A stretch of 64,000 bases of DNA from Euonymus europaeus (Eukaryota > Streptophyta > Magnoliopsida > Celastrales > Celastraceae). Both the position numbers and the translations under genes were made by a program. The notes beneath the pieces were generated by a model. It was not told the origin of the DNA and made no database searches. It saw only the letters and a program-made list of their open reading frames with translations. The DNA is taken from the NCBI GenBank assembly GCA_963580455.1, contig OY756958.1, forward strand, positions 198,501-262,500. The letters run 5' to 3'. This document shows, in pieces, positions 21,058 through 34,543 of this stretch (the stretch's first letter is position 1; every line of letters begins with the position of its first letter).

Positions 21058-24000
21058 GGCTAGTTGGTCTCGTTTCACCTAGTTAGCCGCGAAATGTGGT
21101 TTCTTTACGTAAACGGTTTTATGAATATCCGTTGACTCCGAGTTCTGAATTCGGTGATTTTTAGCTTGATTTCCCACTACTTTTCGAGCTCTACAGTCCT
21201 GGCGTTTCGGATTTTGATTTCAGAACTCGTGGCTAGTTGGTCTCGTTTCACCTAGTTAGCCGCGAAATGTGGTTTCTTTATGTAAACGGTTTTATGAATA
21301 TCCGTTGACTCCGAGTTCTCAATTCGGTGATTTTTAGCTTGATTTAACACTAATTTTCGAGCTCAACGATCCTGGCGTTTCGGATTTTGATGTCAGAACT
21401 CGTGGCTAGTTGGTCTCGTTTCACCTAGTTAGCCGCGAAATGTGGTTTCTTTACGTAAACGGTTTTATGAATATCCGTTGACTCCGAGTTCTGAATTCGG
21501 TGATTTTTAGCTTGATTTCACACTACCTTTCGAGCTCTACAATCCTGGCGTTTCGGATTTTGATTTCAGAACTTGTGGCTAGTAGGTCTCGTTTCACCTA
21601 GTTAGCCGCGAAATGTGGTTTCTTTACGTAAACGGTTTTATGAATATCCGTTGACTCCGAGTTCTGATTTCGGTGATTTTTAGCTTGATTTCACACTACT
21701 TCTCGAGCTATACAATCCTGGAGTTTCGGATTTTGATTTCAGAACTCGTGGCTAGTTGGTCTCGTTTCACCTAGTTAGCCGCGAAATGTGGTTTCTTTAC
21801 GTAAACGGTTTTATGAATATCCGTTGACTCCGAGTTCTGAATTCGGTGATTTTTAGCTTGATTTCACACTACTTTTCGAGCTCTACGATCCTGGCGTTTC
21901 GGATTTTGATTTCAGAACTCGTGGCTAGTAGGTCTCGTTTCACCTAGTTAGCCGCGAAATGTGGTTTCTTTACGTAAACGGTTTTATGAATATATGTTGA
22001 CTCCGAGTTATGAATTTTGTGATTTTTAGCTTGATTACACACTACTTTTCGAGCTCTACAATCTTGGCGTTTCGAATTTTTATTTCAGAACTCGTGGCTA
22101 GTTGGTCTCGTTTCACCTAGTTAGCCGCGAAATGTGGTTTCTTTACGTAAACGGTTTTATGAATATCCGTTGACTCCGAGTTCTGAATTCGGTGATTTTT
22201 AGCTTGATTACACACTACTTTTCGAGCTCTACGATCCTGGTGTTTCGGATTTTGATTTCAGAACTCGTGGCTAGTAGGTCTCCTTTCACCTAGTTAGCCG
22301 CGAAATGTGGTTTCTTTACGTAAACGGTTTTATGAATATCCGTTGACTCCGAGTTCTGAATTCGGCGATTTTTAGCTTGATTTCACACTACTTTTCGAGC
22401 TCTACGATCCTGGGGTTTCTGATTTTTATTTCAGAACTCGTGGCTAGTAGGTCTCGTTTCACCTAGTTAGCCGCGAAATGTGGTTTCTTTACGTAAACGG
22501 TTTTATGAATATCAATTGACTCCGAGTTCTGAATTCGGTGATTTTTAGCTTGATTTCACACTACTTTTCGAGCTCTACAATCCTGGCATTTCGGATTTTG
22601 ATTTCAGAACTCGTGGCTAGTTGGTCTCGTTTCACCTAGTTAGCCGCGAAATGTGGTTTCTTTACGTAAACGGTTTTATGAATATCCGTTGACTCCGAGT
22701 TCTGAATTCATTGATTTTTAGCTTGATTTCACACTACTTTTCGAGCTCTACGATCTTGGCGTTTCGGATTTTGATTTCAGAACTCGTGGCTAGTTGGTCT
22801 CGTTTCACCTATTTAGCCGCGAAATGTGGTTTCTTTACGTAAACGGTTTTATGAATATCCGTTGACTCCGAGTTCTGAATTCGGTGATTTTTAGCTTGAT
22901 TTCACACTACTTTTCGAGCTCTACAATCCTGGAGTTTCGGATTTTGATTTCAGAACTCATGGCTAGTTGGTCTCGTTTCACCTAGTTAGCCGCGAAATGT
23001 GGTTTCTTTACGTAAACGGTTTTATAAATATCCGTTGACTCCGAGTTCTGAATTCGGTGATTTTTAGCTTGAATTCACACTAATTTTCGAGCTCTACGAT
23101 CCTGGCTTTTCGGATTTTGATTTCAGAACTCGTGGCTAGTTGGTCTCGTTTCACCTAGTTAGCCGCGAAATGTGGTTTCTTTACGTAAACGGTTTTATGA
23201 ATATCCGTTGACTCCGAGTTCTGAATTCGGTGATTTTTAGCTTGATTTCACACTTCTTTTCGAGCTCTACGATCCTGGCGTTTCGGATTTTGATTTCAGA
23301 ACTCGTGGCTAGTTGGTCTCGTTTCACCTAGTTAGCCGCGAAATGTGGTTTCTTTACGTAAACGGTTTTATGAATATCCGTTGACTCCGAGTTCTGAATT
23401 CGGTGATTTTTAGCTTGATTACACACTACTTTTCGAGCTCTACAATCTTGGCGTTTCTGATTTTTATTTCAAAACTCGTGGCTAGTTGGTCTCGTTTCAC
23501 CTAGTTAGCCGCGAAATGTGGTTTCTTTACGTAAACGGTTTTATGAATATCTGTTGACTCCGAGTTCTGAATTCATTGATTTTTAGCTTGATTTCACACT
23601 ACTTTTCGAGCTCTACGATCTTGGCGTTTCGGATTTTGATTTCAGAACTCGTGGCTAGTTGGTCTCGTTTCACCTAGTTACCCCGAAATGTGGTTTCTTT
23701 ACGTAAACGGTTTTATGAATATCCGTTGACTCCGAGTTCTGAATTCGGTGATTTTTAGCTTGATTACACACTACTTTTCGAGCTCTACGATCCTGGCGTT
23801 TCGGATTTTGATTTCAGAACTCGTGGCTAGTTGGTCTCGTTTCACCTAGTTAGCCACGAAATGTGGTTTCTTTACGTAAACGGTTTTATAAATATCCGTT
23901 GACTCCGAGTTCTGAATTCGGTGATTTTTAGCTTGAATTCACACTAATTTTCGAGCTCTACGATCCTGTCTTTTCGGATTTTGATTTCAGAACTCGTGGC

Positions 24001-25380
24001 TAGTAGGTCTCGTTTCACCTAGTTAGCCGCGAAATGTGGTTTCTTTACGTAAACGGTTTTATGAATATCCGTTGACTCCGAGTTCTGAATTCGGTGATTT
24101 TTAGTTTGATTTCACACTACTTTTCGAGCTCTACGATCCTGGCGTTTCGGATATTGATTTCAGAACTCGTGGCTAGTTGGTCTCGTTTCACCTAGTTAGC
24201 CGCGAAATGTGGTTTCTTTACGTAAACGGTTTTATAAATATCCGTTGACTCCGAGTTCTGAATTCGGTGATTTTTAGCTTGATTTCACACTACTTTTCGA
24301 GCTCTACAATCCTGGAGTTTCGGATTTTGATTTCAGAACTCGTGGCTAGTTGGTCTCGTTTCACCTAGTTAGCCGCGAAATGTGGTTTCTTTACGTAAAC
24401 GGTTTTATGAATATCCGTTGACTCCGAGTTCTGAATTCGGTGATTTTTAGCTTGATTTCACACTTCTTTTCGAGCTCTACGATCCTGGCGTTTCGGATTT
24501 TGTTTTCAGAACTCGTGGCTAGTTGGTCTCGTTTCACCTAGTTAGCCGCGAAATGTGGTTTCTTTACGTAAACGGTTTTATGAATATCCGTTGACTCCGA
24601 GTTCTGAATTCGGTGATTTTTAGCTTGATTTCACACTACTTTTCGAGCTCTACGATCTTGGCGTTTCGGATTTTGATTTCAGAACTCGTGGCTAGTTGGT
24701 CTCATTTCACCTAGTTAGCCGCAAAATGTGGTTTCTTTACGTAAACGGTTTTATGAATATCTGTTGACTCCGGGTTCTGAATTCGGTGATTTTTAGCTTG
24801 ATTACACACTACTTTTCGAGCTCTACGATCCTGGCATTTTGGATTTTGATTTCAGAACTCGTGGATAGTAGGTCTCGTTTCACCTAGTTAGCCGCGAAAT
24901 GTGGTTTCTTTACGTAAACGGTTTTATGAATATCCGTTGACTCCGTGTTCTGAATTTGGTGATTTTTAGCTTGATTACACACTACTTTTCGAGCTCTACA
25001 ATCTTGGCGTTTCGGATTTTTATTTCAAAACTCGTGGCTAGTTGGTCTCGTTTCACCTAGTTAGCCGCGAAATGTGGTTTCTTTACGTAAACGGTTTTAT
25101 GAATATCTGTTGACTCCGAGTTCTGAATTCGGTGATTTTTAGCTTGATTTCACACTACTTTTCGAGCTCTACGATCTTGGCGTTTCGGATTTTGATTTCA
25201 GAACTCGTGGCTAGTTGGTCTCGTTTCACCTAGTTACCCCGAAATGTGGTTTCTTTACGTAAACGGTTTTATGAATATCCGTTGACTCCGAGTTCTGAAT
25301 TCGGTGATTTTTAGCTTGATTACACACTACTTTTCGAGCTCTACGATCCTGGCATTTCGGATTTGGATTTCAGAACTCGT
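21058..25380 (+). repeat. Patchwork of 8- to 9-mer modules, left part of domain III
   Basis: Twenty-five monomers. The first six (21058-22095) show no repeated order. A relic of the 15-mer domain (GTCTCC with GGGGTTTCTGAT at 22269, ATCAATTGAC at 22442) sits at 22096-22614. Modules then start to repeat: TTATAAAT with TTGAATTCACAC and GGCTTTTCGG or GTCTTTTCGG (22961, 23825), TTTAGTTTG (23998), GCAAAATG with CTCCGGGTTC (24690), CCGTGTTCTG (24863) and the 172-bp GTTACCCC unit (23653, 25209). From 23653 to 25209 is nine monomers. The monomer at 24171 combines the TTATAAAT front with an ACAATCCTGGAG tail and looks chimeric. Confidence 0.82.
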
Positions 25381-28300
25381 GGCTAGTTGGTCTCGTTTCA
25401 ACTACTTAGCCGCGAAATGTGATTTCTTTACGTAAACGGTTTTATGAATATCCGTTGACTCCGAGTTCTGAATTCGGTGATTTTTAGCTTGATTTCACAC
25501 TAATTTTTGAGCTCTACGATCCTGGCGTTTCGGATATTGATTTCAGAACTCGTGGCTAGTTGGTTTCGTTTCACCTAGTTAGCCGCGAATTGTGGTTTCT
25601 TTACGTAAACGGTTTTATGAATCCGTTGACTCCGAGTTCTGAATTCGGTGATTTTTAGCTTGATTACACACTACTTTTCGAGCTCTACGACCCTGGCGTT
25701 TCGGATTTTGATTTCAGAACTCGTGGCTAGTTGGTCTCGTTTCACCTATTTAGCCGCGAAATGTGGTTTCTTTACGTAAACGGTTTTATGAATATCTGTT
25801 GACTCCGAGTTCTGAATTCGGTGATTTTTAGCTTGATTTCACACTACTTTTCGAGCTCTACAATCCTGGCGTTTCGGATTTTGATTTCAGAACTCGTGGC
25901 TAGTTGGTCTCGTTTCACCTAGTTAGCCGCAAAATGTGGTTTCTTTACGTAAACGGTTTTATGAATATCAGTTGACTCCGAGTTCTGAATTCGGTGATTT
26001 TTAGCTTGATTTCACACTACTTTTCGAGCTCTACAATCCTGGCATTTCGGATTTTGATTTCAGAAGTCGTGGCTAGTAGGTCTCGTTTCACCTAGTTAGC
26101 CGCGAAATGTGGTTTCTTTACGTAAACGGTTTTATGAATATCCGTTGACTCCGAGTTCTGAATTCGGTGATTTTTAGCTTGATTTCACACTACTTTTCGA
26201 GCTCTACGATCCTGGCGTTTCGGATTTTGATTTCAGAACTCGTGACTAGTTGGTCTCGTTTCACCTAGGTAGCTGCGAAATGTGGTTTCTTTACGTAAAC
26301 GGTTTTATGAATATCCGTTGACTCCGAGTTCTGAATTCGGTGATTTTTAGCTTGATTTCACACTACTTTTCGAGCTCTACCATCCTGCCATTTCGGATTT
26401 TGATTTCAGAACTCGTGGCTAGTAGCTCTCGTTTAACCTAGTTAGCCGCAAAATGTGGTTTCTTTACGTAAACGGTTTTATGAATATCCGTTGACTCCGA
26501 GTTCTGAATTTGGTGATTTTTAGCTTGATTTCGCACTAATTTTCGAGCTCTACGATCTTGGGGTTTCGGATTTTGATTTTCGAACTCGTGGCTAGTTGGT
26601 CTCGTTTCACCTAGTTAGCCGCGAAGTGTGGTTTCTTTACGTAAACGGTTTTATGAATATCAGTTGACTCCGAGTTCTGAATTCGGTGATTTTTAGCTTG
26701 ATTTCACACTACTTTTCGAGCTCTACAATCCTGGCATTTCGGATTTTGATTTCATAACTCGTGGCTAGTAGGTCTCATTTCACCTAGTTAGCCGCGAAAT
26801 GTGGTTTCTTTACGTAAACGGTTTTATGAATATCCGTTGACTCCGAGTTCTGAATTTGGTGATTTTTAGCTTGATTTCACACTACTTTTCGAGCTCTACG
26901 ATCCTGGAGTTTCGGATTTTGATTTCAGAACTCGTGGCTAGTTGGTCTCGTTTCACCTAGTTAGCCGCGAAATGTGGTTTCTTTACGTAAACGGTTTTAT
27001 GAATATCCGTTGACTCCGAGTTCTGAATTCGGTGATTTTTAGCTTGATTTCACACTACTTTTCGAGCTCTACAATCCTGGATTTTCGGATTTTTATTTCA
27101 GAACTCGTGGCTAGTTGGTCTCGTTTCACCTAGTTAGCCGCGAAATGTGTTTTCTTTACGTAAACGGTTTTATGAATATCCGTTGACTCCGAGTTCTGAA
27201 TTCGGTGATTTTTAGCTTGATTTCTTACTAATTTTCGAGCTCCACGATCCTGGCGTTTCGGATTTTGATTTCAGAACTCGTGGCTAGTTGGTCTCGTTTC
27301 ACCTAGTTAGCCGCGAAATGTAGTTTCTTTTCGTAAACGGTTTTATGAATATCCGTTGACTCCGAGTTCTGAATTCGGTGATTTTTAGCTCGATTTCACA
27401 CTAATTTTTGAGCTCTACGATCCTGGCATTTCGGATTTTAATTTCAGAACTCGTGGCTAGTTGGTCTCGTTTCATCTAGTTGGCCGCGAAATGTGGTTTC
27501 TTTACGTAAATGGTTTTATGAATATCCGTTGACTCCGAGTTCTGAATTCGGTGATTTTTAGCTTGATTTCACACTAATTTTTGAGCTCTACGATCCTGGC
27601 GTTTCGGATTTTGATTTCAGAACTCGTGGCTAGTAGGTCTCGTTTCACCTAGTTAGCCGCGAAATGTGGTTTCTTTACGTAAACGGTTTTATGAATATCC
27701 GTTGACTCCGAGTTCTGAATTCGGTGATTTTAGCTTGATTTCACACTACTTTTCGAGCTCTACGATCCTGGAGTTTCGGATTTTGATTTCAGAACTCGTG
27801 GCTAGTTGGTCTCGTTTCACCTAGTTAGCCGCGAAATGTGGTTTCTTTACGTAAACGGTTTTATGAATATCCGTTGACTCCGAGTTCTGAATTCGGTGAT
27901 TTTTAGCTTGATTTCACACTACTTTTCGAGCTCTACAATCCTGGAGTTTCGGATTTTGATTTCAGAACTCGTGGCTAGTAGGTCTCGTTTCACCTAGTTA
28001 GCCGCGAAATGTGGTTTCTTTACGTAAACGGTTTTATGAATATCCATTGACTCCGAGTTCTGAATTCGGTGATTTTTAGCTTGATTTCACACTACTTTTC
28101 GAGCTCTACAATCCTGGCGTTTCGGATTTTGATTTGAGAACTCGTGGCTAGTAGGTCTCGTTTCACCTAGTTAGCCGCGAAATGTGGTTTCTTTACGTAA
28201 ACGGTTTTATGAATATCCGTTGACTCCGTGTTCTGAATTTGGTGATTTTTAGCTTGATTACACACTACTTTTCGAGCTCTACAATCTTGGCGTTTCTGAT

Positions 28301-28491
28301 TTTTATTTCAAAACTCGTGGCTAGTTGGTCTCGTTTCACCTAGTTAGCCGCGAAATGTGGTTTCTTTACGTAAACGGTTTTATGAATATCTGTTGAATCC
28401 GAGTTCTGAATTCATTGATTTTTAGCTTGATTTCACACTACTTTTCGAGCTCTACGATCCTGGCTTTTCGGATTTTGATTTCAGAACTCGT
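25381..28491 (+). repeat. Disordered stretch without visible HOR
   Basis: Eighteen monomers carry many private changes and no repeated order that I can see. Examples are AGCTCTCGTTTAACC and TTTCGCACTAAT in the unit at 26417, TTTCTTACTAAT and CTCCACG in that at 27109, TAGTTTCTTTTCG in that at 27282, and a single-T deletion (GTGATTTTAGC, 172 bp) at 27628. The first three monomers form the widespread trio of TTTCAACTA, 171-bp GAATTGTGG and CTATTTAG types. The stretch is probably older or less often homogenised than its neighbours. Confidence 0.8.
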
Positions 28492-28664
28492 GGCTAGTAG
28501 GTCTCGTTTCACCTAGTTAGCCGCGAAATGTGGTTTCTTTACGTAAACGGTTTTATGAATATCCGTTGACTCCGAGTTCTGAATTCGGTGATTTTTAGCT
28601 TGATTACACACTACTTTTCGAGCTCTACGATCCTGGCGTTTCGGATTTTGATTTCAGAACTCGT

Positions 28665-30047
28665 GGCTAGTTGGTCTCGTTTCACCTAGTTAGCCGCGAA
28701 ATGTGGTTTCTTTACGTAAACGGTTTTATAAATATCCGTTGACTCCGAGTTCTGAATTCGGTGATTTTTAGCTTGAATTCACACTAATTTTCGAGCTCTA
28801 CGATCCTGGCTTTTCGGATTTTGATTTCAGAACTCGTGGCTAGTAGGTCTCGTTTCACCTAGTTAGCCGCGAAATGTGGTTTCTTTACGTAAACGGTTTT
28901 ATGAATATCCGTTGACTCCGAGTTCTGAATTCGGTGATTTTTAGTTTGATTTCACACTACTTTTCGAGCTCTACGATCCTGGCGTTTCGGATATTGATTT
29001 CAGAACTCGTGGCTAGTTGGTCTCGTTTCACCTATTTAGCCGCGAAATGTGGTTTCTTTACGTAAACGGTTTTATGAATATCCGTTGACTCCGAGTTCTG
29101 AATTCGGTGATTTTTAGCTTGATTTCACACTACTTTTCGAGCTCTACAATCCTGGAGTTTCGGATTTTGATTTCAGAACTCGTGGCTAGTTGGTCTCGTT
29201 TCACCTAGTTAGCCGCGAAATGTGGTTTCTTTACGTAAACGGTTTTATAAATATCCGTTGACTCCGAGTTCTGAATTCGGTGATTTTTAGCTTGAATTCA
29301 CACTAATTTTCGAGCTCTACGATCCTGGCTTTTCGGATTTTGATTTCAGAACTCGTGGCTAGTTGGTCTCGTTTCACCTAGTTAGCCGCAAAATGTGGTT
29401 TCTTTACGTAAACGGTTTTATGAATATCTGTTGACTCCGGGTTCTGAATTCGGTGATTTTTAGCTTGATTACACACTACTTTTCGAGCTCTACGATCCTG
29501 GCATTTTGGATTTTGATTTCAGAACTCGTGGCTAGTAGGTCTCGTTTCACCTAGTTAGCCGCGAAATGTGGTTTCTTTACGTAAACGGTTTTATGAATAT
29601 CCGTTGACTCCGTGTTCTGAATTTGGTGATTTTTAGCTTGATTACACACTACTTTTCGAGCTCTACAATCTTGGCGTTTCTGATTTTTATTTCAAAACTC
29701 GTGGCTAGTTGGTCTCGTTTCACCAAGTTAGCCGCGAAATGTGGTTTCTTTACGTAAACGGTTTTATGAATATCTGTTGACTCCGAGTTCTGAATTCATT
29801 GATTTTTAGCTTGATTTCACACTACTTTTCGAGCTCTACGATCTTGGCGTTTCGGATTTTGATTTCAGAACTCGTGGCTAGTTGGTCTCGTTTCACCTAG
29901 TTACCCCGAAATGTGGTTTCTTTACGTAAACGGTTTTATGAATATCCGTTGACTCCGAGTTCTGAATTCGGTGATTTTTAGCTTGATTACACACTACTTT
30001 TCGAGCTCTACGATCCTGGCGTTTCGGATTTTGATTTCAGAACTCGT
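28665..30047 (+). repeat. 8-mer HOR copy (1,383 bp)
   Basis: Starts are 28665 (TTATAAAT, TTGAATTCACAC, GGCTTTTCGG), 28838 (TTTAGTTTG, GATATTG), 29011 (CTATTTAG, ACAATCCTGGAG), 29184 (TTATAAAT again), 29357 (GCAAAATG, CTCCGGG, GCATTTTGG), 29530 (CCGTGTTCTG, GAATTTGG), 29703 (ACCAAG, GAATTCATTG) and 29876 (GTTACCCC, 172 bp). Monomers with TTGAATTCAC gain a second EcoRI site about 19 bp downstream of the normal one. Confidence 0.87.
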
Positions 30048-30739
30048 GGCTAGTTGGTCTCGTTTCACCTAGTTAGCCGCGAAATGTGGTTTCTTTACGT
30101 AAACGGTTTTATAAATATCCGTTGACTCCGAGTTCTGAATTCGGTGATTTTTAGCTTGAATTCACACTAATATTCGAGCTCTACGATCCTGGCTTTTCGG
30201 ATTTTGATTTCAGAACTCGTGGCTAGTAGGTCTCGTTTCACCTAGTTAGCCGCGAAATGTGGTTTCTTTACGTAAACGGTTTTATGAATATCCGTTGACT
30301 CCGAGTTCTGAATTCGGTGATTTTTAGTTTGATTTCACACTACTTTTCGAGCTCTACGATCCTGGCATTTCGGATATTGATTTTAGAACTCGTGGCTAGT
30401 TGGTCTCGTTTCACCTATTTAGCCGCGAAATGTGGTTTCTTTACGTAAACGGTTTTATGAATATCCGTTGACTCCGAGTTCTGAATTCGGTGATTTTTAG
30501 CTTGATTTCACACTACTTTTCGAGCTCTACGATCCTGGCGTTTCAGATTTTGATTTCAGAACTCGTGGCTAGTTGGTCTCGTTTCACCTAGTTAGCCGCA
30601 AAATGTGGTTTCTTTACGTAAACGGTTTTATGAATATCTGTTGACTCCGGGTTCTGAATTCGGTGATTTTTAGCTTGATTACACACTACTTTTCGAGCTC
30701 TACGATCCTGGCATTTTGGATTTTGATTTCAGAACTCGT
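30048..30739 (+). repeat. Partial 8-mer HOR copy, 4 monomers
   Basis: The order of the preceding 8-mer restarts at an offset of 1,383 bp: TTATAAAT (30048), TTTAGTTTG (30221), CTATTTAG (30394), then GCAAAATG with CTCCGGG and GCATTTTGG (30567). The second TTATAAAT monomer is missing, and the order is lost after 30739. Confidence 0.85.
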
Positions 30740-32642
30740 GGCTAGTAGGTCTCGTTTCACCTAGTTAGCCGCGAAATGTGGTTTCTTTACGTAAACGGTT
30801 TTATGAATATCCGTTGACTCCGAGTTCTGAATTCGGTGATTTTTAGATTGATTTCACACTACTTTTCGAGCTCTACGATCCTGGCGTTTCGGATTTTGAT
30901 TTCAGAACTCGTGGCTAGTTGGTCTCGTTTCACCAATTTAGCCGCAAAATGTGGTTTCTTTACGTAAACGGTATTATGAATATCCGTTGACTCCGAGTTC
31001 TGAATTCGGTGATTTTTAGCTTGATTTCACACTACTTATCGAGCTCTACGATCCTGGCATTTCGGATTTTGATTTCAGAACTCGTGGCTAGTTGGTATTG
31101 TTTCACCTAGTTAGCCGCGAAATGTGGTTTCTTTACGTAAACGGTTTTATGAATATCCGTTGACTCCGAGTTCTGAATTCGGTGATTTTTAGCTTGATTA
31201 CACACTACTTTTCGAGCTCTACGATCCTGGCATTTCGGATTTTGATTTCAGAACTCGTGGCTAGTTGGTCTCGTTTCAACTATTTGGCCGCGAAATGTGG
31301 TTTCTTTACGTAAACGGTTTTATGAATATCCGTTGACTCCGAGTTCTGAATTCGGTGATTTTTAGCTTGATTTCACACTACTTTTCGAGCTCTACAATCC
31401 TGGCGTTTCGGATTTTGATTTCAGAACTCGTGGCTAGTAGGTCTCGTTTCACCTAGTTAGCCGCGAAATGTGGTTTCTTTACGTAAACGGTTTTATGAAT
31501 ATCCGTTGACTCCGAGTTCTGAATTCGGTGATTTTTAGCTTGATTTCACACTACTTTTCGAGCTCTACGATCCTGGCGTTTCGGATTTTGATTTCAGAAC
31601 TCGTGACTAGTTGGTATCGTTTCACCTAGGTAGCCGCGAAATGTGGTTTCTTTACGTAAACGGTTTTATGAATATCCGTTGACTCCGAGTTCTGAATTCG
31701 GTGATTTTTAGCTTGATTTCACACTACTTTTCGAGCTCTACGATCCTGGCGTTTCGGATTTTGATTTCAGAACTCGTGGCTAGTTGGTCTCGTTTCACCT
31801 ATTTAGCCGCGAAATGTGGTTTCTTTACGTAAACGGTTTTATGAATATCCGTTGACTCCGAGTTCTGAATTCGGTGATTTTTAGCTTGATTTCACACTAC
31901 TTTTCGAGCTCTACAATCCTGGCGTTTCGGATTTTGATTTCAGAACTCGTGGCTAGTAGGTCTCGTTTCACCTAGTTAGCCGCGAAATGTGGTTTCTTTA
32001 CGTAAACGGTTTTATGAATATCCGTTGACTCCGAGTTCTGAATTCGGTGATTTTTAGCTTGATTTCACACTACTTTTCGAGCTCTACGATCCTGGCATTT
32101 CGGATTTTGATTTCAGAACTCGTGGCTAGTTGGTCTCGTTTCAACTATTTGGCCGCGAAATGTGGTTTCTTTACGTAAACGGTTTTATGAATATCCGTTG
32201 ACTCCGAGTTCTGAATTCGGTGATTTTTAGCTTGATTTCACACTACTTTTCGAGCTCTACAATCCTGGCGTTTCGGATTTTGATTTCAGAACTCGTGGCT
32301 AGTAGGTCTCGTTTCACCTAGTTAGCCGCGAAATGTGGTTTCTTTACGTAAACGGTTTTATGAATATCCGTTGACTCCGAGTTCTGAATTCGGTGATTTT
32401 TAGCTTGATTTCACACTACTTTTCGAGCTCTACGATCCTGGAATTTCGGATTTTGATTTCAGAACTCGTGGCTAGTTGGTCTCGTTTCACCTATTTAGCC
32501 GCAAAATGTGGTTTCTTTACGTAAACGGTTTTATGAATATCCGTTGACTCCGAGTTCTGAATTCGGTGATTTTTAGCTTGATTTCACACTACTTTTCGAG
32601 CTCTACGATCCTGGCATTTCGGATTTTGATTTCAGAACTCGT
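30740..32642 (+). repeat. Eleven monomers leading into domain IV
   Basis: Starts are 30740, 30913, 31086, 31259, 31432, 31605, 31778, 31951, 32124, 32297 and 32470. TTTCAACTATTTGGCC occurs at 31259 and again at 32124, five monomers apart (865 bp), and later at 37139. The rest mixes common types. The final unit (GCAAAATG, GCATTTCGG) is the type that precedes every GGTCATG monomer in domain IV. Confidence 0.8.
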
Positions 32643-34543
32643 GGCTAGTTGGTCATGTTTCACCTAGTTAGCCGCGAAATGTGGTTTCTTTACGTAAACG
32701 GTTTTATGAATATCCGTTGACTCCGAGTTCTGAATTCGGTGATTTTTAGCTTGATTTCACACTACTTTTCGAGCTCTACAATCCTGGCATTTCGGATTTT
32801 GATTTCAGAACTCGTGGCTAGTTGGTCTCATTTCAACTAGTTAGCCGCGAAATGTGGTTTCTTTACGTAAACGGTTTTATGAATATCTGTTGACTCCGAG
32901 TTCTGAATTCGGTGATTTTTGGCTTGATTTCACACTAATTTTCGAGCTCTACGATCCTGGCATTTCGGATATTGATTTCAGAACTCGTGGCTAGTTGGTC
33001 TCGTTTCACCTAGTTAGCCGTGAATTGTGGTTTCTTTACGTAAACGGTTTTATGAATCCGTTGACTCCGAGTTCTGAATTCGTTGATTTTTAGCTTGATT
33101 ACACACTACTTTTCGAGCTCTACGACCCTGGCGTTTCGGATTTTGATTTCAGAACTCGTGGCTAGTTGGTCTCGTTTCACCTATTTAGCCGCGAAATGTG
33201 GTTTCTTTACGTAAACGGTTTTATGAATATCCGTTGACTCCGAGTTCTGAATTCGGTGATTTTTAGCTTGATTTCACACTACTTTTCGAGCTCTACAATC
33301 CTGGAGTTTCGGATTTTGATTTCAGAACTCGTGGCTAGTAGGTCTCATTTCACCTAGTTAGCCGCGAAATGTGGTTTCTTTACGTAAACGGTTTTATGAA
33401 TATCCATTGACTACGATTTCTGAATTCGGTGATTTTTAGCTTGATTTCACACTACTTTTCGAGCTCTACAATCCTGGCGTTTCGGATTTTGATTTTAGAA
33501 CTCGTGGCTAGTAGGTCTCGTTTCACCTAGTTAGCCGCGAAATGTGGTTTCTTTACGTAAACGGTTTTATGAATATCCGTTGACTCCGAGTTCTGAATTC
33601 GGTGATTTTTAGCTTGATTTCACACTACTTTTCGAGCTCTACGATCCTGGCGTTTCGGATTTTGATTTCAGAACTCGTGGCTAGTTGGTCTCGTTTCACC
33701 TATTTGGCCGCGAAATGTGGTTTCTTTACGTAAACGGTTTTATGAATATCCGTTGACTCCGAGTTCTGAATTCGGTGATTTTTAGCTTGATTTCACACTA
33801 CTTTTCGAGCTCTACAATCCTGGCGTTTCGGATTTTGATTTCAGAACTCGTGGCTAGTAGGTCTCGTTTCACCTAGTTAGCCGCGAAATGTGGTTTCTTT
33901 ACGTAAACGGTTTTATGAATATCCGTTGACTCCGAGTTCTGAATTCGGTGATTTTTAGCTTGATTTCACACTACTTTTCGAGCTCTACGATCCTGGCGTT
34001 TCGGATTTTGATTTCAGAACTCGTGGCTAGTTGGTCTCGTTTCACCTATTTAGCCGCAAAATGTGGTTTCTTTACGTAAACGGTTTTATGAATATCCGTT
34101 GACTCCGAGTTCTGAATTCGGTGATTTTTAGCTTGATTTCACACTACTTTTCGAGCTCTACAATCCTGGAGTTTCGGATTTTGATTTCAGAACTCGTGGC
34201 TAGTAGGTCTCGTTTCACCTATTTAGCCGCGAAATGTGGTTTCTTTACGTAAACGGTTTTATGAATATCCGTTGACTCCGAGTTCTGAATTCGGTGATTT
34301 TTAGCTTGATTTCACACTACTTTTCGAGCTCTACGATCCTGGCATTTCGGATTTTGATTTCAGAACTCGTGGCTAGTTGGTCTCGTTTCACCTATTTAGC
34401 CGCAAAATGTGGTTTCTTTACGTAAACGGTTTTATGAATATCCGTTGACTCCGAGTTCTGAATTCGGTGATTTTTAGCTTGATTTCACACTACTTTTCGA
34501 GCTCTACGATCCTGGCATTTCGGATTTTGATTTCAGAACTCGT
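32643..34543 (+). repeat. Domain IV X block, 11-mer (1,901 bp), copy 1
   Basis: The block starts with the GGTCATGTTT monomer. It continues with TCATTTCAACTAG and TTTTTGGCTTG (32816), the 171-bp GCCGTGAATTG unit (32989), CTATTTAG with ACAATCCTGGAG (33160), GTCTCATTT with CCATTGACTACGATTTC (33333), 33506, CTATTTGGCC (33679), 33852, and GCAAAATG units at 34025 and 34371 around 34198. The same 11 monomers in the same order recur at 39386. Confidence 0.9.

Noticed and set aside
23020..23031. TATA-box-like TTATAAAT in some monomers
   Set aside because: It results from one G to A change in TTATGAAT and recurs only as part of a satellite variant with no gene downstream.
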